A DNA stretch of 64,000 nt from CADEFX01 sp963840425. GTDB lineage: Bacteria > Pseudomonadota > Alphaproteobacteria > Rhizobiales > Hyphomicrobiaceae. Made by a program: the position numbers and the translations under genes. The notes under the pieces are model-generated. The model ran no database searches, was not told where the DNA came from, and saw only the letters and a program-made list of their open reading frames with translations. Shown here piece by piece: positions 38,847-50,762 of the stretch (position 1 is the first letter of the stretch; each line of letters starts with the position of its first letter). The DNA lies in contig CAWIYZ010000033.1 of the NCBI GenBank assembly GCA_963840425.1, forward strand, positions 124,001 through 188,000. The letters are read 5' to 3'.

Positions 38847-40664
38847 TCACGATGTCTGAGTCCGCTTTGCGTCAGCGGCCACACGCGCGTCTTCTTCGGC
38901 ATCTTGATTGAAGAGCTGCTCCAGCTCCTCGGCATATTTCTGTGCCTGCACCTGCTGTTTCTGGACATCGCTCGCGTCCTTATAGCCGTCATAAAGGCGC
39001 TTGCGATCGAACGTCATGAAGGTGTCCGTCGTGCGCTTCACGTCCGCCTCGTCGAGACCGAGGCCGCGCAGCAGCTTGCGCGTCAGATCCAGCGACGCCA
39101 AGAACATCTCGCGCCGGATGTTCGTTACACCGAGATCCATCAATCGGTAGACGTGCTGGCGGTTGCGCGCCCGCGCATAGATCGGCACATGCGGGAAATG
39201 CCGACGTACGAGATCGGCCGTCCTGACAGACGTTTCCACATCGTCGATGGCCAGCACGAACGCGCTCGCCTTGCCCGTTTGCGCCGCTTCCAGGATATCG
39301 AGGCGGCTGGCATCGCCGTAGTAGACCTTGCTGCCGAAGCGTTTCACGAAATCGACCTGCTCGGGATTGATCTCGAGCGCGGTGAACGGGATGCGCTTGG
39401 CGCGCAGCACGCGTGCCACAATCTGTCCGAAGCGACCGAAACCCGCGATGACGACATGCTGCTCCTCCGCCGGCGGTGTGTCGTAGACCGGATCGGCCTC
39501 GCGGCGCGGACGCCGCATCATTCCATCCGCCAGCATGAGGAACGGCGTGGCTGCCATGGAGAGGGTGACGACCACGGACAGCCTGCCGGCTAGGTTCTCG
39601 TCGAGTAGATGAGCCCCAGCCACCAGTCCGAGAATAACGAAGGCGAACTCGCCGCCGTGCGACATGGCGAAGGCGAGCCGCCGCGACGGTCTGTTGCCTA
39701 GCCCTTGCCAGCGGCCCACGGCATACAGCACCAGCGCTTTGATCGCGACCAGTGTCGCAACCATGGCCAGGATTGCCACCGGCTCACGCCTGAGCAGACC
39801 CAAATCGAGCGACATGCCGATGGCCATGAAGAAGAGACCGAGCAGCAAGCCCTCGAAGGGCTGGATGTCGGCCTCGATCTGATGGCGGTATTCCGAGTCC
39901 GCGAGCATGGCCCCGGCGAGGAACGCGCCCAGCGCCGCCGACAGGCCCGCCGAGTGCATGGCCAGCGCCACGCCGATGACGGTGAGCAGCGCGCTCGCAG
40001 TCATGGCCTCGCGAACTCCGGAGGCGGCGACCAGACGATAGAGGCGGTTGAGCAGAAATCGCCCGACGATCACTACGGCGACGATGACTACCGCCGCCCT
40101 CACGATGGCCAGCAGCGCCTCGAGCGCCGTTGTGGAGCCGCGTACGGCCAGCAGCGGCACGACGGCGATCAGCGGGATGGCGGCCAAGTCCTGGAACAAT
40201 AGGATCGAGAACGCCAGCCGTCCGTGTCGCTGCGCCAGCTCCTTCTTCTCCTCCAGAAGCTGCAGCACGAAGGCGGTCGAGGACATGGCCAGCGCCAGAC
40301 CGACCACGACCGCGGTGGCGGGGGAGATGCCGTACGGCACCGCTGCCACGGCGAGCAAAGCGCCGGTGGCAAAGACCTGGGCAGCACCCGCGCCGAAGAT
40401 CGCCCTGCGCATGCCCCACAGGCGGACCGGCCGCAGCTCCAGGCCAATCAGGAACAGCAGCAGCACGACGCCGAGCTCGGCGATGCTCCTGATACTGTCG
40501 AGCTCGTAGACTTCGAAGATGAAACCCAGACCGAACGGCCCGATCAGCGTGCCGACGAGCAGATAGCCCAGCACAGAGCCGATGCGCAGGCGCCGCCCCA
40601 GCGGTGCGGCAACCGCTGCTGCCGCGAGAAGTATGGCAGCCTGCACAAGAAACTTGTCATCCAT
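38847..40664 (-). CDS. Kef-type K+/H+ antiporter with RCK domain
   Basis: CPA2-family monovalent cation:proton antiporter, 605 residues. About 12-13 helices occupy residues 1-380, including GLSAALGAFLAGAMLADSEYRH, typical of Kef/NhaA-type exchangers. A cytoplasmic TrkA-N/RCK domain begins with HVVIAGFGRFGQIVARVLRA at about residue 405, where NAD(H) or a ligand binds. The C-terminus is charged and coiled-coil-prone. ATG 40664 is chosen because MDDKFLVQAAIL opens the first helix. KefB/KefC homologues protect cells from electrophiles through glutathione adducts; a KefF/KefG-like partner gene is not present here. Confidence 0.9.
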   Translation of the reverse strand: MDDKFLVQAAILLAAAAVAAPLGRRLRIGSVLGYLLVGTLIGPFGLGFIFEVYELDSIRSIAELGVVLLLFLIGLELRPVRLWGMRRAIFGAGAAQVFATGALLAVAAVPYGISPATAVVVGLALAMSSTAFVLQLLEEKKELAQRHGRLAFSILLFQDLAAIPLIAVVPLLAVRGSTTALEALLAIVRAAVVIVAVVIVGRFLLNRLYRLVAASGVREAMTASALLTVIGVALAMHSAGLSAALGAFLAGAMLADSEYRHQIEADIQPFEGLLLGLFFMAIGMSLDLGLLRREPVAILAMVATLVAIKALVLYAVGRWQGLGNRPSRRLAFAMSHGGEFAFVILGLVAGAHLLDENLAGRLSVVVTLSMAATPFLMLADGMMRRPRREADPVYDTPPAEEQHVVIAGFGRFGQIVARVLRAKRIPFTALEINPEQVDFVKRFGSKVYYGDASRLDILEAAQTGKASAFVLAIDDVETSVRTADLVRRHFPHVPIYARARNRQHVYRLMDLGVTNIRREMFLASLDLTRKLLRGLGLDEADVKRTTDTFMTFDRKRLYDGYKDASDVQKQQVQAQKYAEELEQLFNQDAEEDARVAADAKRTQTS

Positions 40665-40814
40665 AGTCTCCAGTCCGGATTGCCGAATCTGGAACGGAAA
40701 CCTGGACCGCGATCCGTGCGCGAGCAAGGACCGATGTTGGGCAAAATGCATTGCGGCAGCGCCTTTGTGGGGCGCCGCCGCTCATCTCTAACCGGAAGGG
40801 TCAGCGAGGCCAGC

Positions 40815-41604
40815 TCAGTATGTCTTCGGAGCGGCCGGAGCAGCTTGCCCTCGAACCTCCTTCACGGCCTGCGCTGCAGCCATCGCCATCAGCCGTGCGT
40901 CGTTGAGGATGGTACAAAGCTGGTAGCCTTCCTCGAACCGGCGCAGCGCCGTCTTGGCGCCATCCGTATGCACGCCGGCGATAAGATTGCGCTCGCGTGT
41001 CTTCTTGCAGATGGTGGCCATAGCTTCGAGCACTTCCTTGTCCGACGGATCGAGCGTCGGCGGCTTGCCCAAGCTGAGCGACAAATCGGACGGGCCCACG
41101 TACACGCCATCGAGCCCTTTGACCGACAGGATCTGGTCCAGGTTCTGAACGCCTTTGCGGGTCTCGATCATGGCCAGCAGGATGATCTCCTCGTTGGCGC
41201 CCTGCCAGTAGTCGGCGCCGCCGTATTGCACAGCCCGGTTGGGTCCCATGGAGCGCGTGCCCAACGGCGGATACCGGCAGAAGCCGACGAACTGCTCGGC
41301 CTCCTCCTTGGTGTTGATCATCGGGCAGATGAGGCCATAGGCGCCGGCATCGAGCAGCTTCATCATGATGGCCGCGTCGTTCCACGGTACGCGCGCCATC
41401 GGCACGGCGCTCGTCGTCGAGATCGCCTGCAGCATGGTCACGGCAGTCTGGAAGTCGACAGGGCCGTGCTGCAGATCGATGGTGACGGCATCCCAGCCCT
41501 GATGCGCCATCACCTCGGCGGAATAGGAGTTGGGAATGGCGAGCCAGCCATTCACGATGCGGCCGCCCTCCGCCAGGGTCTTGCGTAGCTGAATTCTTCC
41601 TCAT
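40815..41604 (-). pseudogene. HpcH/HpaI aldolase family protein, one frameshift near the start as read
   Basis: Metal-dependent class II aldolase that cleaves 2-keto-3-deoxy or hydroxy-oxo acids. The metal-binding Glu is in LLAMIETRKGV and the Asp in VGPSDLSLSLG. VNGWLAIPNSYSAEVMAHQGWD and PMARVPWNDAAIM fit the family. One surplus A/T pair at 41592-41593 breaks the frame in the first codons. Deleting it gives MRKNQLRKTLAEGGRIVNGW and a product of about 262 residues. Without it the protein would start late at 41555. Substrate unknown; relatives include 4-hydroxy-2-oxoheptanedioate aldolase. Confidence 0.85.
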
Positions 41605-41705
41605 TGGCGTCTCATCCGTTCACATGGCGCAACTGTTCTGAAGTCCAAGAAGTAGGCCTTCCCGGGGATGATCGCCAGCGGTTTGTTGACCGTGTTGATG
41701 GGCCT

Positions 41706-42005
41706 TCAGGCCGTGCGCTCGCGGCCGAAGAAGCCGAATACGATGCTCTGCAGAATGGCGAGCACGATGCGCATGAGAACCGTGAAGAACATGAAGACGA
41801 GCTGCTTTTCCTCCAGCAGCAGGCGCACCCACACGTTGTACTTCGGCGGCAGGTTGGTGGAGACGATGTAACTCTTTGCACTGGTGGCCAGATTGATGAT
41901 CTGGTCCAGCGTTTCAGGGTAATTGATGCCGACGAAAGCAAGCGCGACCGCGCCCAGCACCAACGAAACGATGATGTTGCCGGTGGATAGTAAAATTCTC
42001 TGCAT
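41706..42005 (-). CDS. Small membrane protein of unknown function
   Basis: A 99-residue product with two predicted helices (IIVSLVLGAVALAFVGINY at about 11-30, LVFMFFTVLMRIVLAILQSIVFGF near the end). A GGGAGG site lies just before ATG 42005, which is why this start is preferred over the longer frame from 42092. I do not recognise the family. It stands between the aldolase and gyrB, on the same strand as both, with about 160 bases to the gyrB stop. No function is proposed. Confidence 0.55.
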   Translation of the reverse strand: MQRILLSTGNIIVSLVLGAVALAFVGINYPETLDQIINLATSAKSYIVSTNLPPKYNVWVRLLLEEKQLVFMFFTVLMRIVLAILQSIVFGFFGRERTA

Positions 42006-42167
42006 GGATGCCTCCCGGAAAGCGGGGCTGCACGTGTGCCACCGTCGCTTGCCCATCTCCCGCGAGCAGCGAATATGCCCCAAACATGGCACGTGTGAGA
42101 CGAATGCCTGCGGCTCTCCCGCCGCTATGGCATGAGGCCAAGCGTCCTGCTGCGCTTAGAGTTCGCC

Positions 42168-44612
<2,445 letters not shown>

Positions 44613-44741
44613 TCTGGTCTGTCCTGAATAGGTACTTTTGTGCGTTGCGTTTGCTATAGCACAATATGGGGTCAGACGGCCCGAAAATCTACACTCGGGA
44701 ACTTTCAGCGCACGCTTATTTTCCTATGTCTTTTCAAAAAT

Positions 44742-45911
44742 TTAGCCGCCCCCGCTGCGGGCCGCACCCGGATGTATCGTCGGGTTAATTCCCTGCTCCC
44801 CGATTGCGACAAATTGAGCGTTGTTCGCGATAGCAGAAAAGGCGCTTTGGTCCGTACCCGTCATCCAGGCCTGGCTGCCGAGCCGGACGATCTCCTCGTA
44901 CAGCGCGGTGCGCCGGCGCTCGTCGAGATGGGCCGTGATCTCGTCGAGCAGCAGGATCGGTGCCACCGCGCCGTGGCGCTGCTTGACGAGCTCGGCATGC
45001 GCGAGCACGACGCCGACCAGCAGAGCCTTCTGCTCGCCCGTCGAGGAGAGGTGCGCAGCCATGCCCTTCGGTCCATGCGCAACGATGAGATCGCTGCGGT
45101 GCGGCCCCTCCAGGGCACGACCAGCCGCACGATCGCGCTCCCGGCCAGACCGCAACGCCTCCACATAGCTGTCCTCGACCTCGACGGCGGGCCTGCGTCC
45201 AAGGTCATTCTCCAGCATGCCTTGCAGCATCAGATCAGCCCAGGGGAATGGTGACTCCGGAGCACGCGCGCGGCGTGCGTCGATGGTGGCCTTGAGGCGT
45301 GCTACCGCCTCGGCACGTGCTGCGGCGATCGCAACACCCGCCTCCGCCATGACCCGCTCGAGCCCTTCGAAGCGCGCCTCCTCGAAGACGCCGTCCTCGA
45401 GCAGACGATTGCGCTGGCGCATGGCGCGCTCGAAATGTCCGGTATGCGTGCGGTAGCCCGGATCGTGGCTCAGGATCAGCCGGTCGAGAAAACGCCGCCG
45501 CTCGGAACCGGGGGCCGTGAACAGTCCATCCATGGCCGGCGTCAGCCACACCATCTCGACGTGGTCGCCGAGCGCACCTGATCCGGACTGATCCTCGCCA
45601 TCGATACGCACCACGCGGGCCGAGCGATCCTCGGCGGCACCTGCCGGCTGGCCGGTGCCGATCTCGACGAAACCCACGTCCGTGTGCACTCGTGCTGCGA
45701 CCGCCCATGAGCCGTCCCCGCCCGTCTGCGCCAGCTCCGCGTAGGGCGCACGGCGCAGACCCTGACCCGGCGCCAGCAGCGACACGGCTTCGAGAATGTT
45801 GGTCTTGCCTGCGCCGTTCGCCCCGATCAGCACGGCAGGACGTGCATCGAGCGTCAGCGTGACGCTGCGATGGTTGCGAAATCGTGTGAGCGCGAGGCGT
45901 TCAATCCACAT
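44742..45911 (-). CDS. recF: DNA replication and repair protein RecF
   Basis: SMC-like ATPase that helps load RecA at single-stranded gaps with RecO and RecR; 389 residues. Walker A is GANGAGKTNILEAVSLL at residues about 33-50. The signature region lies in STGEQKALLVGVVLAHAEL, and Walker B with the D-loop is ILLLDEITAHLDERRR. It stands between dnaN and gyrB, with 66 bases to the dnaN stop. The frame is intact and the length normal. An Ala- and Glu-rich insertion near residues 95-115 is somewhat longer than in E. coli. Confidence 0.95.
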   Translation of the reverse strand: MWIERLALTRFRNHRSVTLTLDARPAVLIGANGAGKTNILEAVSLLAPGQGLRRAPYAELAQTGGDGSWAVAARVHTDVGFVEIGTGQPAGAAEDRSARVVRIDGEDQSGSGALGDHVEMVWLTPAMDGLFTAPGSERRRFLDRLILSHDPGYRTHTGHFERAMRQRNRLLEDGVFEEARFEGLERVMAEAGVAIAAARAEAVARLKATIDARRARAPESPFPWADLMLQGMLENDLGRRPAVEVEDSYVEALRSGRERDRAAGRALEGPHRSDLIVAHGPKGMAAHLSSTGEQKALLVGVVLAHAELVKQRHGAVAPILLLDEITAHLDERRRTALYEEIVRLGSQAWMTGTDQSAFSAIANNAQFVAIGEQGINPTIHPGAARSGGG

Positions 45912-45977
45912 GGAAACGTGTACGCCGCCGCGGGCGGCCTGGACATTGTCGGGCAGATGGGAGCAACGCAGCCGCCG

Positions 45978-47096
45978 TCACACTCGCATCGGCATCAAGA
46001 CGTACAGCGCGCTGTCGTCGCCGCCGTCCTTGACCATGGTCGGGGAGCCGGGATCGGCCAGCAGGAATTGCAGGTTGTCGCCTTCGATCTGGCTGGAGAT
46101 ATCGAGCAGGTAGCGCGCGTTGAAGCCGATCTCGAGCGGCGTCGCCTTGTAGTCGATCGGCAGCTCCTCGGTGGCGCTGCCGCCTTCCGGATTGTTGACC
46201 GACAGCACCAGCTTGTCGGCGGCGATGTTGAGCTTCACCGCACGCCCACGCTCGCTGGCGATGGTGGACACGCGATCCACTGCGCCCATGAACTGGGCAT
46301 TCGAGACCTTCATGGCCTTGTCGTTGGCCTGCGGGATGACGCGACCGTAGTCCGGGAAGGTACCGTCGATCAGCTTCGAGGTCAGCGTGATCGGGCCGAT
46401 CTCGAAGCGCGCCTTGGCCGCCGACACGCCGATCTTCACCACGGCACTGGTGTCCTCGACGAGACGGTTGAGCTCGTGCACGGTCTTGCGCGGGATGATA
46501 ATGCCAGCCATGCCCTCCGCACCCTTGGGCCGGTCGAGATCGACCTGCGCCAGGCGGTGTCCATCGGTTGCCACCGCGCGCAGCGTCGCCTGCTTGCCGC
46601 GTGTGGCCGTATGCAGATAGATGCCGTTCAGGTAGTAGCGCGTCTCCTCCGTCGAGATCGCGAAGCGGGTCTTGTCGATCAGCTTCTTGAGCTCGTCGGC
46701 GGCAAGCTCGAAGGTGTGGCTCATCTCGCCGGCTGCCAGATCGGGAAAGTCGTCGGCGGCCAGCGTCTGCAACGAGAAGCGGGAATGCCCGGCCGTCAGC
46801 GTCAGGCGCTCGCGCTCGGCATCGCGGATGATCTCGATCTCGGCGCCGTCCGGCAATTTGCGCACGATGTCGTGCAGCATATGGGCGGGCACCGTCACGG
46901 CGCCGTTGCCGGCGACGTCGGCGGGAACTTGCTCGATGACTTCGCGCTCCAGGTCCGTGGCCTTGAGCTCAAGCGATCCGCTCTTGGCCTTGAGCAGAAC
47001 GTTGGACAGGATCGGAATGGTGGTTCGGCGCTCGACAACGCTGGTGACGTGCCCCAGCGCACGCAATAGCTCACTTCGTTCGATCACCAGCTTCAT
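45978..47096 (-). CDS. dnaN: DNA polymerase III beta sliding clamp
   Basis: Ring-forming processivity clamp of the replisome, 372 residues in three similar domains. It starts MKLVIERSELLRALGHVTSVVE. Characteristic segments are TTIPILSNVLLKAKSGSLELKATDLE (only partly quoted as TTIPILSNVLL), GDGAEIEIIRD-like regions, KLIDGTFPDYGRVIP and the C-terminal MPMRV. ATG 47096 is the family start; the longer frame upstream to 47168 has no similarity. It is second in the dnaA-dnaN-recF-gyrB order but lies an unusual 410 bases from dnaA because a palindromic repeat separates them. Confidence 0.96.
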   Translation of the reverse strand: MKLVIERSELLRALGHVTSVVERRTTIPILSNVLLKAKSGSLELKATDLEREVIEQVPADVAGNGAVTVPAHMLHDIVRKLPDGAEIEIIRDAERERLTLTAGHSRFSLQTLAADDFPDLAAGEMSHTFELAADELKKLIDKTRFAISTEETRYYLNGIYLHTATRGKQATLRAVATDGHRLAQVDLDRPKGAEGMAGIIIPRKTVHELNRLVEDTSAVVKIGVSAAKARFEIGPITLTSKLIDGTFPDYGRVIPQANDKAMKVSNAQFMGAVDRVSTIASERGRAVKLNIAADKLVLSVNNPEGGSATEELPIDYKATPLEIGFNARYLLDISSQIEGDNLQFLLADPGSPTMVKDGGDDSALYVLMPMRV

Positions 47097-47355
47097 GACC
47101 AGCGCCTCGGTACCTGTTGAACGGCGAGATGCCCGATGGTTCGGGAGCAGAAGCGCCGCGTCAGACACCCCATGAGGTCAACGCGCGAACCATCAGAATA
47201 TCTCGGAAATTCGTTGTTTGCGCGACCTTGGCGCGGGTCCGCGCAATTTGCAAGGGGCACTGCGGCCTCGCCACCACATTACGCATCGAGCTGGGAGCGC
47301 CCGCCCAAGCGCCTCCCGACTCGGACAGAGGAGGCACGCGGTTGCATCCGCGTGC

Positions 47356-47497
47356 CTAGAGCAGGATTTCACGCTTCAGATGGATCGCGACTGCGATTCC
47401 ATCTGAAGCGATCCCGCTCTTCACTCACAAGTTTAGAGTGCGATTCACACACACCCATGGAAGCGGACAGCCTCCATGGGGGGTGATCGCGCTCTAG
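47356..47497. repeat. Interspersed palindromic element in the dnaA-dnaN gap
   Basis: An element of about 140 bases bounded by near-inverted ends (CTAGAGCAGGAT and a matching ATCGCGCTCTAG). Inside is a 13-bp perfect inverted repeat (47372-47384 and 47398-47410, core CTTCAGATGGA/TCCATCTGAAG). A second hairpin around CCATGGA/TCCATGG lies at about 47455-47480. The AGAGC...GCTCT ends and the CGCTTCAGATGG-type stem are of the kind of short palindromic elements dispersed in Rhizobiales chromosomes; this class identification is from memory. It may also act as a transcription stop after dnaA. Confidence 0.6.
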
Positions 47498-47507
47498 TCG
47501 CGTCATC

Positions 47508-49064
47508 TCAGTTGCTCAATTGCTTCTTCAGATCCTCGATCTCGTCCTTGAGGCGCGTGTTGCCGTTCAACTCGCCTTCGATCTTGCGGATGGCATGCAG
47601 CACGGTCGTATGGTCGCGATTGCCGAACCGCCGGCCGATCTCGGGCAAAGAGCGCGCCGTGAGCTGCTTGGCCAGGTACATGCCGATCTGGCGCGGCCAA
47701 ACCACCGAGCGGTGGCGGCGTTGCGAAAGGATGTCACCCTTCGACACGCCATAGTGGCGCGAGATGATGCGCAGAATGTCCTCGATCTTGATCCGCCGTG
47801 GCTCGATGCCGTGCACGAGGTCACGGATTGCCGCCTCGACGATGTCGAGCGTGATCGGGGTGCGCATGTACTGCCAGATGGCATAGAGCCGGGTCACCAC
47901 ACCTTCGAGCTCCCGGCCGCTTTCCGTAAGCCGCTCGGCGAGGAGCGCAATCGCCTCGCGGGGTATCTCGAACGACGCATCCGCCGCCCGTTTTTCGTGC
48001 ACCCGGCGCTCCAGAATCTTCAAGCGCAGGTCGAAGTCGAGCGATCCCATCTCGGTGACGAGACCGCGCTGCAACCGCGAGCGCATGCGATCGTTGAGCC
48101 GGACCAGCTGCCCCGGCGCGCGTGCGGAGGCCACGACAAGCTGGCGCCCGCTGTCGAGTAGCGAGTTGATGATGTGATCGAACTCGAGCTCGGTCTTCTC
48201 GCCCTGCATGAACTCCAAGTCGTCGATCAGCAGCATGTCGATCGACCGGAACCGGTCCTTGAAGGCCATGGCGTCCTGCGCCTTGAGCGCCTCCACGAAC
48301 TGGAAACGGAAGCGCTCGGCGGTCAGGTAGAGCACCTTGGCGTGCGGCGCACGGCGGCTGACCTCCCAGGCGATCGCGTGCAGCAGATGCGTTTTGCCAT
48401 GCCCTACAGGCGAGTGGATGTAGAGCGGATTGAAGCCGCGCTCGTCCGCGAAAACAGTGTCGGCAACCTGGGTCGCCCCCGCGTGCGCCATGCGGTTCGA
48501 CGGCCCGACCATGAAGCTGTCGAAGGTGTAGCGCGGATCGAGCGGCGAGCCCTCCAGGCCATTCACCTGCAGGCGACTGCCGGACGTCTGCATATGAGAC
48601 GCCATGCGTCCAACCGGCACCCGCCGAGTGTCACCCGCGCCGGAATGTGAGCTTCCCGCGTGCTCGGATACGGCCGGGTGCACGGCACCGGACGTGATCG
48701 GGCGTCCCGTCGCGCCGCCTGGCTGACGTTGTGTGATCTCTACCTTCTCAACGCCCTTGAACTCCTGGGCACAGCACGTGAGCAGCGCATCGGAATAATG
48801 GGTCTGGATCCAGGTCTTCAGGAATTTGACCGGCACCGAGGCCCTCAGCGTCTTGCCATCGAAGCTCTGGAACTCCAGTGAGGCGAACCAGCTCGAGTAC
48901 ACATCCTCGCCAAGGCGGGCTTTGAGCGTCGTGCGCACTCGCTGTCCCTTAGCCGCTAGGTCCGCAATCTCGATCTGCTGCTCCGCCCTTGCCTCGCGGT
49001 CGTCGTCCCGGATGTCCTCGAGGATCGCCGAATCCTCGCTCTCAAAGTCTTTCCTGTCCGTCAT
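47508..49064 (-). CDS. dnaA: Chromosomal replication initiator DnaA
   Basis: AAA+ protein that opens the origin; 518 residues. Domain I (about 1-110) and an unstructured linker are followed by the AAA domain: Walker A SPVGHGKTHLLHA, Walker B MLLIDDLEFMQGEKTE, and sensor/Arg region RMRSRLQRGLVTEMG. Domain IV has the DNA-binding signature GNRDHTTVLHAIRKIE. Compared with the usual G-G-x-GLGKTHL and DDVQF forms, this AAA core is divergent, as in some Hyphomicrobiales. The gene reads toward dnaN. A perfect DnaA box lies about 900 bases upstream. Confidence 0.95.
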   Translation of the reverse strand: MTDRKDFESEDSAILEDIRDDDREARAEQQIEIADLAAKGQRVRTTLKARLGEDVYSSWFASLEFQSFDGKTLRASVPVKFLKTWIQTHYSDALLTCCAQEFKGVEKVEITQRQPGGATGRPITSGAVHPAVSEHAGSSHSGAGDTRRVPVGRMASHMQTSGSRLQVNGLEGSPLDPRYTFDSFMVGPSNRMAHAGATQVADTVFADERGFNPLYIHSPVGHGKTHLLHAIAWEVSRRAPHAKVLYLTAERFRFQFVEALKAQDAMAFKDRFRSIDMLLIDDLEFMQGEKTELEFDHIINSLLDSGRQLVVASARAPGQLVRLNDRMRSRLQRGLVTEMGSLDFDLRLKILERRVHEKRAADASFEIPREAIALLAERLTESGRELEGVVTRLYAIWQYMRTPITLDIVEAAIRDLVHGIEPRRIKIEDILRIISRHYGVSKGDILSQRRHRSVVWPRQIGMYLAKQLTARSLPEIGRRFGNRDHTTVLHAIRKIEGELNGNTRLKDEIEDLKKQLSN

Positions 49065-49165
49065 CAGCTTACCCCCGCACGTATTTTCAACGTCTATTGA
49101 CCACTGACTGGTCCCGACGCTTTGCCGCCGCTGTCGGAACCCGCCACGCCCTTAAGTCTTGCGCC

Positions 49166-49612
49166 CTAGCTTTGCGACCAAGGCAAACCAGCCGCCTTCC
49201 AACCGCCCATACGCCCACGCTGGCGGTTGTCCGGATCGAGGGGGCCCTCAAACCCCTCGGCTACGTTGTGACACTTCTGGTAACCGACTTGGCGCGCCGC
49301 CTGGGCTGCCAGCCTGCTGCGCGCACCGGAGCGACAAATGAAAAAAAGCTCCGTTTCACGATCCGCGCCGAGCTGATCGAGCTGGGCTACAAGCTGCTCC
49401 ACGAAAGCCGCGTTGGCGCGACTATCCGGGAACGTCTGCCACTCGACCAAAACCGGTTCACGGCCAAGACCCGCCAGATCAGGCAGGCCTACGAAGGTCC
49501 ATTCCGGCCGTGTCCGCACATCGACCAGAACCGCCTTCGGGTCCGCTTCGAGACATGCCCAGACCGCATTGACAGGCACATCGTCGACCGCATCCCCACT
49601 TGACGCCGCCAC
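49166..49612 (-). CDS. Rhodanese-like domain protein
   Basis: Sulfurtransferase-fold protein of 148 residues. The N-terminal CLEADPKAVLVDVRTRPEWTFVG holds the CH2A-like motif. The active-site loop is ELFFICRSGARSRLAAQAARQ, with Cys followed by R-S-G-A-R-S, the arginine-rich loop of rhodaneses. The start is taken as GTG 49612 because GGGAGAGGG precedes it; a longer frame reaches 49654. It lies just upstream of dnaA on the same strand, with about 100 bases between, a location seen in related genomes. Its sulfur acceptor is unknown. Confidence 0.85.
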   Translation of the reverse strand: MAASSGDAVDDVPVNAVWACLEADPKAVLVDVRTRPEWTFVGLPDLAGLGREPVLVEWQTFPDSRANAAFVEQLVAQLDQLGADRETELFFICRSGARSRLAAQAARQVGYQKCHNVAEGFEGPLDPDNRQRGRMGGWKAAGLPWSQS

Positions 49613-50233
49613 TATCCCTCTCCCACAACAAACAGTACCTAAAGCAACCCTCAACCGCCCGGGACTTGATCACCCAAGCAGCACGGCAATACATAGCCTT
49701 GCCCCGGGAACGCGACTGCAAGGCACGACACACGCAATACACTGGTGAAACTTTGAACTCAGGCCGCTTTGTCTGGCCTCGGCCCGAGGCTACGCACCCG
49801 CATCTTCAACATTATTCGGCGCACAAGCTGCTCCGCCGATCATTAACAGTATTTTAACCGACGCATCTGCCACTGCAAGCCTGACGTTTGGACTGCGATC
49901 ATCTTCGGATCGTCACGGCGCGCCGTGGCCGAGCTGGCAATGCATCGCAGGGAGTGTGGATAAACGCCTTGAGTCATCGACCTGAATCTCGGGTCCACAC
50001 GTCGTTTTCGTGACGGGCAATCGTGACACCGTTTGAATCGAGTTCATGATTGAATCGCGAAGCCTGACCTTCGCAGCCGAAAGGCTGCGCGCGCATCATT
50101 GAAAGCAAAGAGCCTGCAAACCCAACCCGTTGCAGAGACTCACTGATAGCCCACCACATGGCGCTCTGTGCCCTTGATGCAACATTGCGACAGGAGTCGT
50201 CACAAATCGAGAATGCGGCTGTGGCACGGGCCC
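49613..50233. other. Gene-free region between rpsT and the rhodanese/dnaA genes
   Basis: About 620 bases without a convincing gene. It contains one perfect DnaA box at 49955-49963 (listed separately) and a local A/T-richer stretch (about 49830-49860, with ATTAACAGTATTTTAACC). The minus strand here would carry the transcript end of rpsT and promoters of the rhodanese/dnaA genes. A replication origin in this spot is possible but unproven: only one exact box is visible. Confidence 0.4.
49955..49963 (-). promoter_or_regulatory. Consensus DnaA box
   Basis: Exact 9-base DnaA recognition sequence (TTATCCACA on the minus strand, TGTGGATAA as written). It lies in the gene-free rpsT-dnaA interval. A single exact box is consistent with dnaA autoregulation or with being part of an origin. 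No second exact box was found nearby; a weak partial match lies near 49989-49997. Confidence 0.6.
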
Positions 50234-50503
50234 TCAGGCCGCAGTCATTCCCCTGACACGCGCCGTCAGACGGGAGACTTTGCGCGAGGCGGCGCGCTTG
50301 TGCACGACCCCCTTCTGCGCCGTCTGCATCAGCATCGGCTCGGCCACCTTCAGCGCTGCCTCGGCTGCGGCCTTGTCGCCGGAGGCAACGGCTTCCTCGA
50401 CGCTGCGCACGGTTGTCTTGAGACGTGAATGCCGCGCCTTGTTGATCTCTGTGCGCCGTATCATCTTGCGCGTTGCTTTCTTGGCCGAGCTGGTATTGGC
50501 CAT
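50234..50503 (-). CDS. rpsT: Small ribosomal subunit protein bS20
   Basis: Ribosomal protein S20, 89 residues, binds 16S rRNA early in 30S assembly. It starts MANTSSAKKATRKMIRR and shows the helical basic pattern of the family, including LMQTAQKGVVHKRAASRKVSRL. A GGGAG site lies just before ATG 50503; the longer frame upstream lacks similarity. Its position upstream of dnaA and near mutM is conserved in Rhizobiales. Confidence 0.95.
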   Translation of the reverse strand: MANTSSAKKATRKMIRRTEINKARHSRLKTTVRSVEEAVASGDKAAAEAALKVAEPMLMQTAQKGVVHKRAASRKVSRLTARVRGMTAA

Positions 50504-50762
50504 GGCAGACTCCCTATTGCGTGTGATCGGTGCATTCGGAGGCGTGGCCGCGACCGGCTCAGGCCCCAAACGCATGCGCCGCCCCAAAGAGCTTCTCCAC
50601 AGGGCGGCATGGCATGGCTGGGGGTATATCGACCGCGGCAAGACTGGTCAACGGACCGCTGGGCAGCCGGCTACCGGGTAGCGATTGCGAATCGGGCGCG
50701 AGGAACTAATCTGCCCGCCGGCGGGCACCAGGTTGCGGGCGCTCAGAGCAAGGGGCCGGGGC

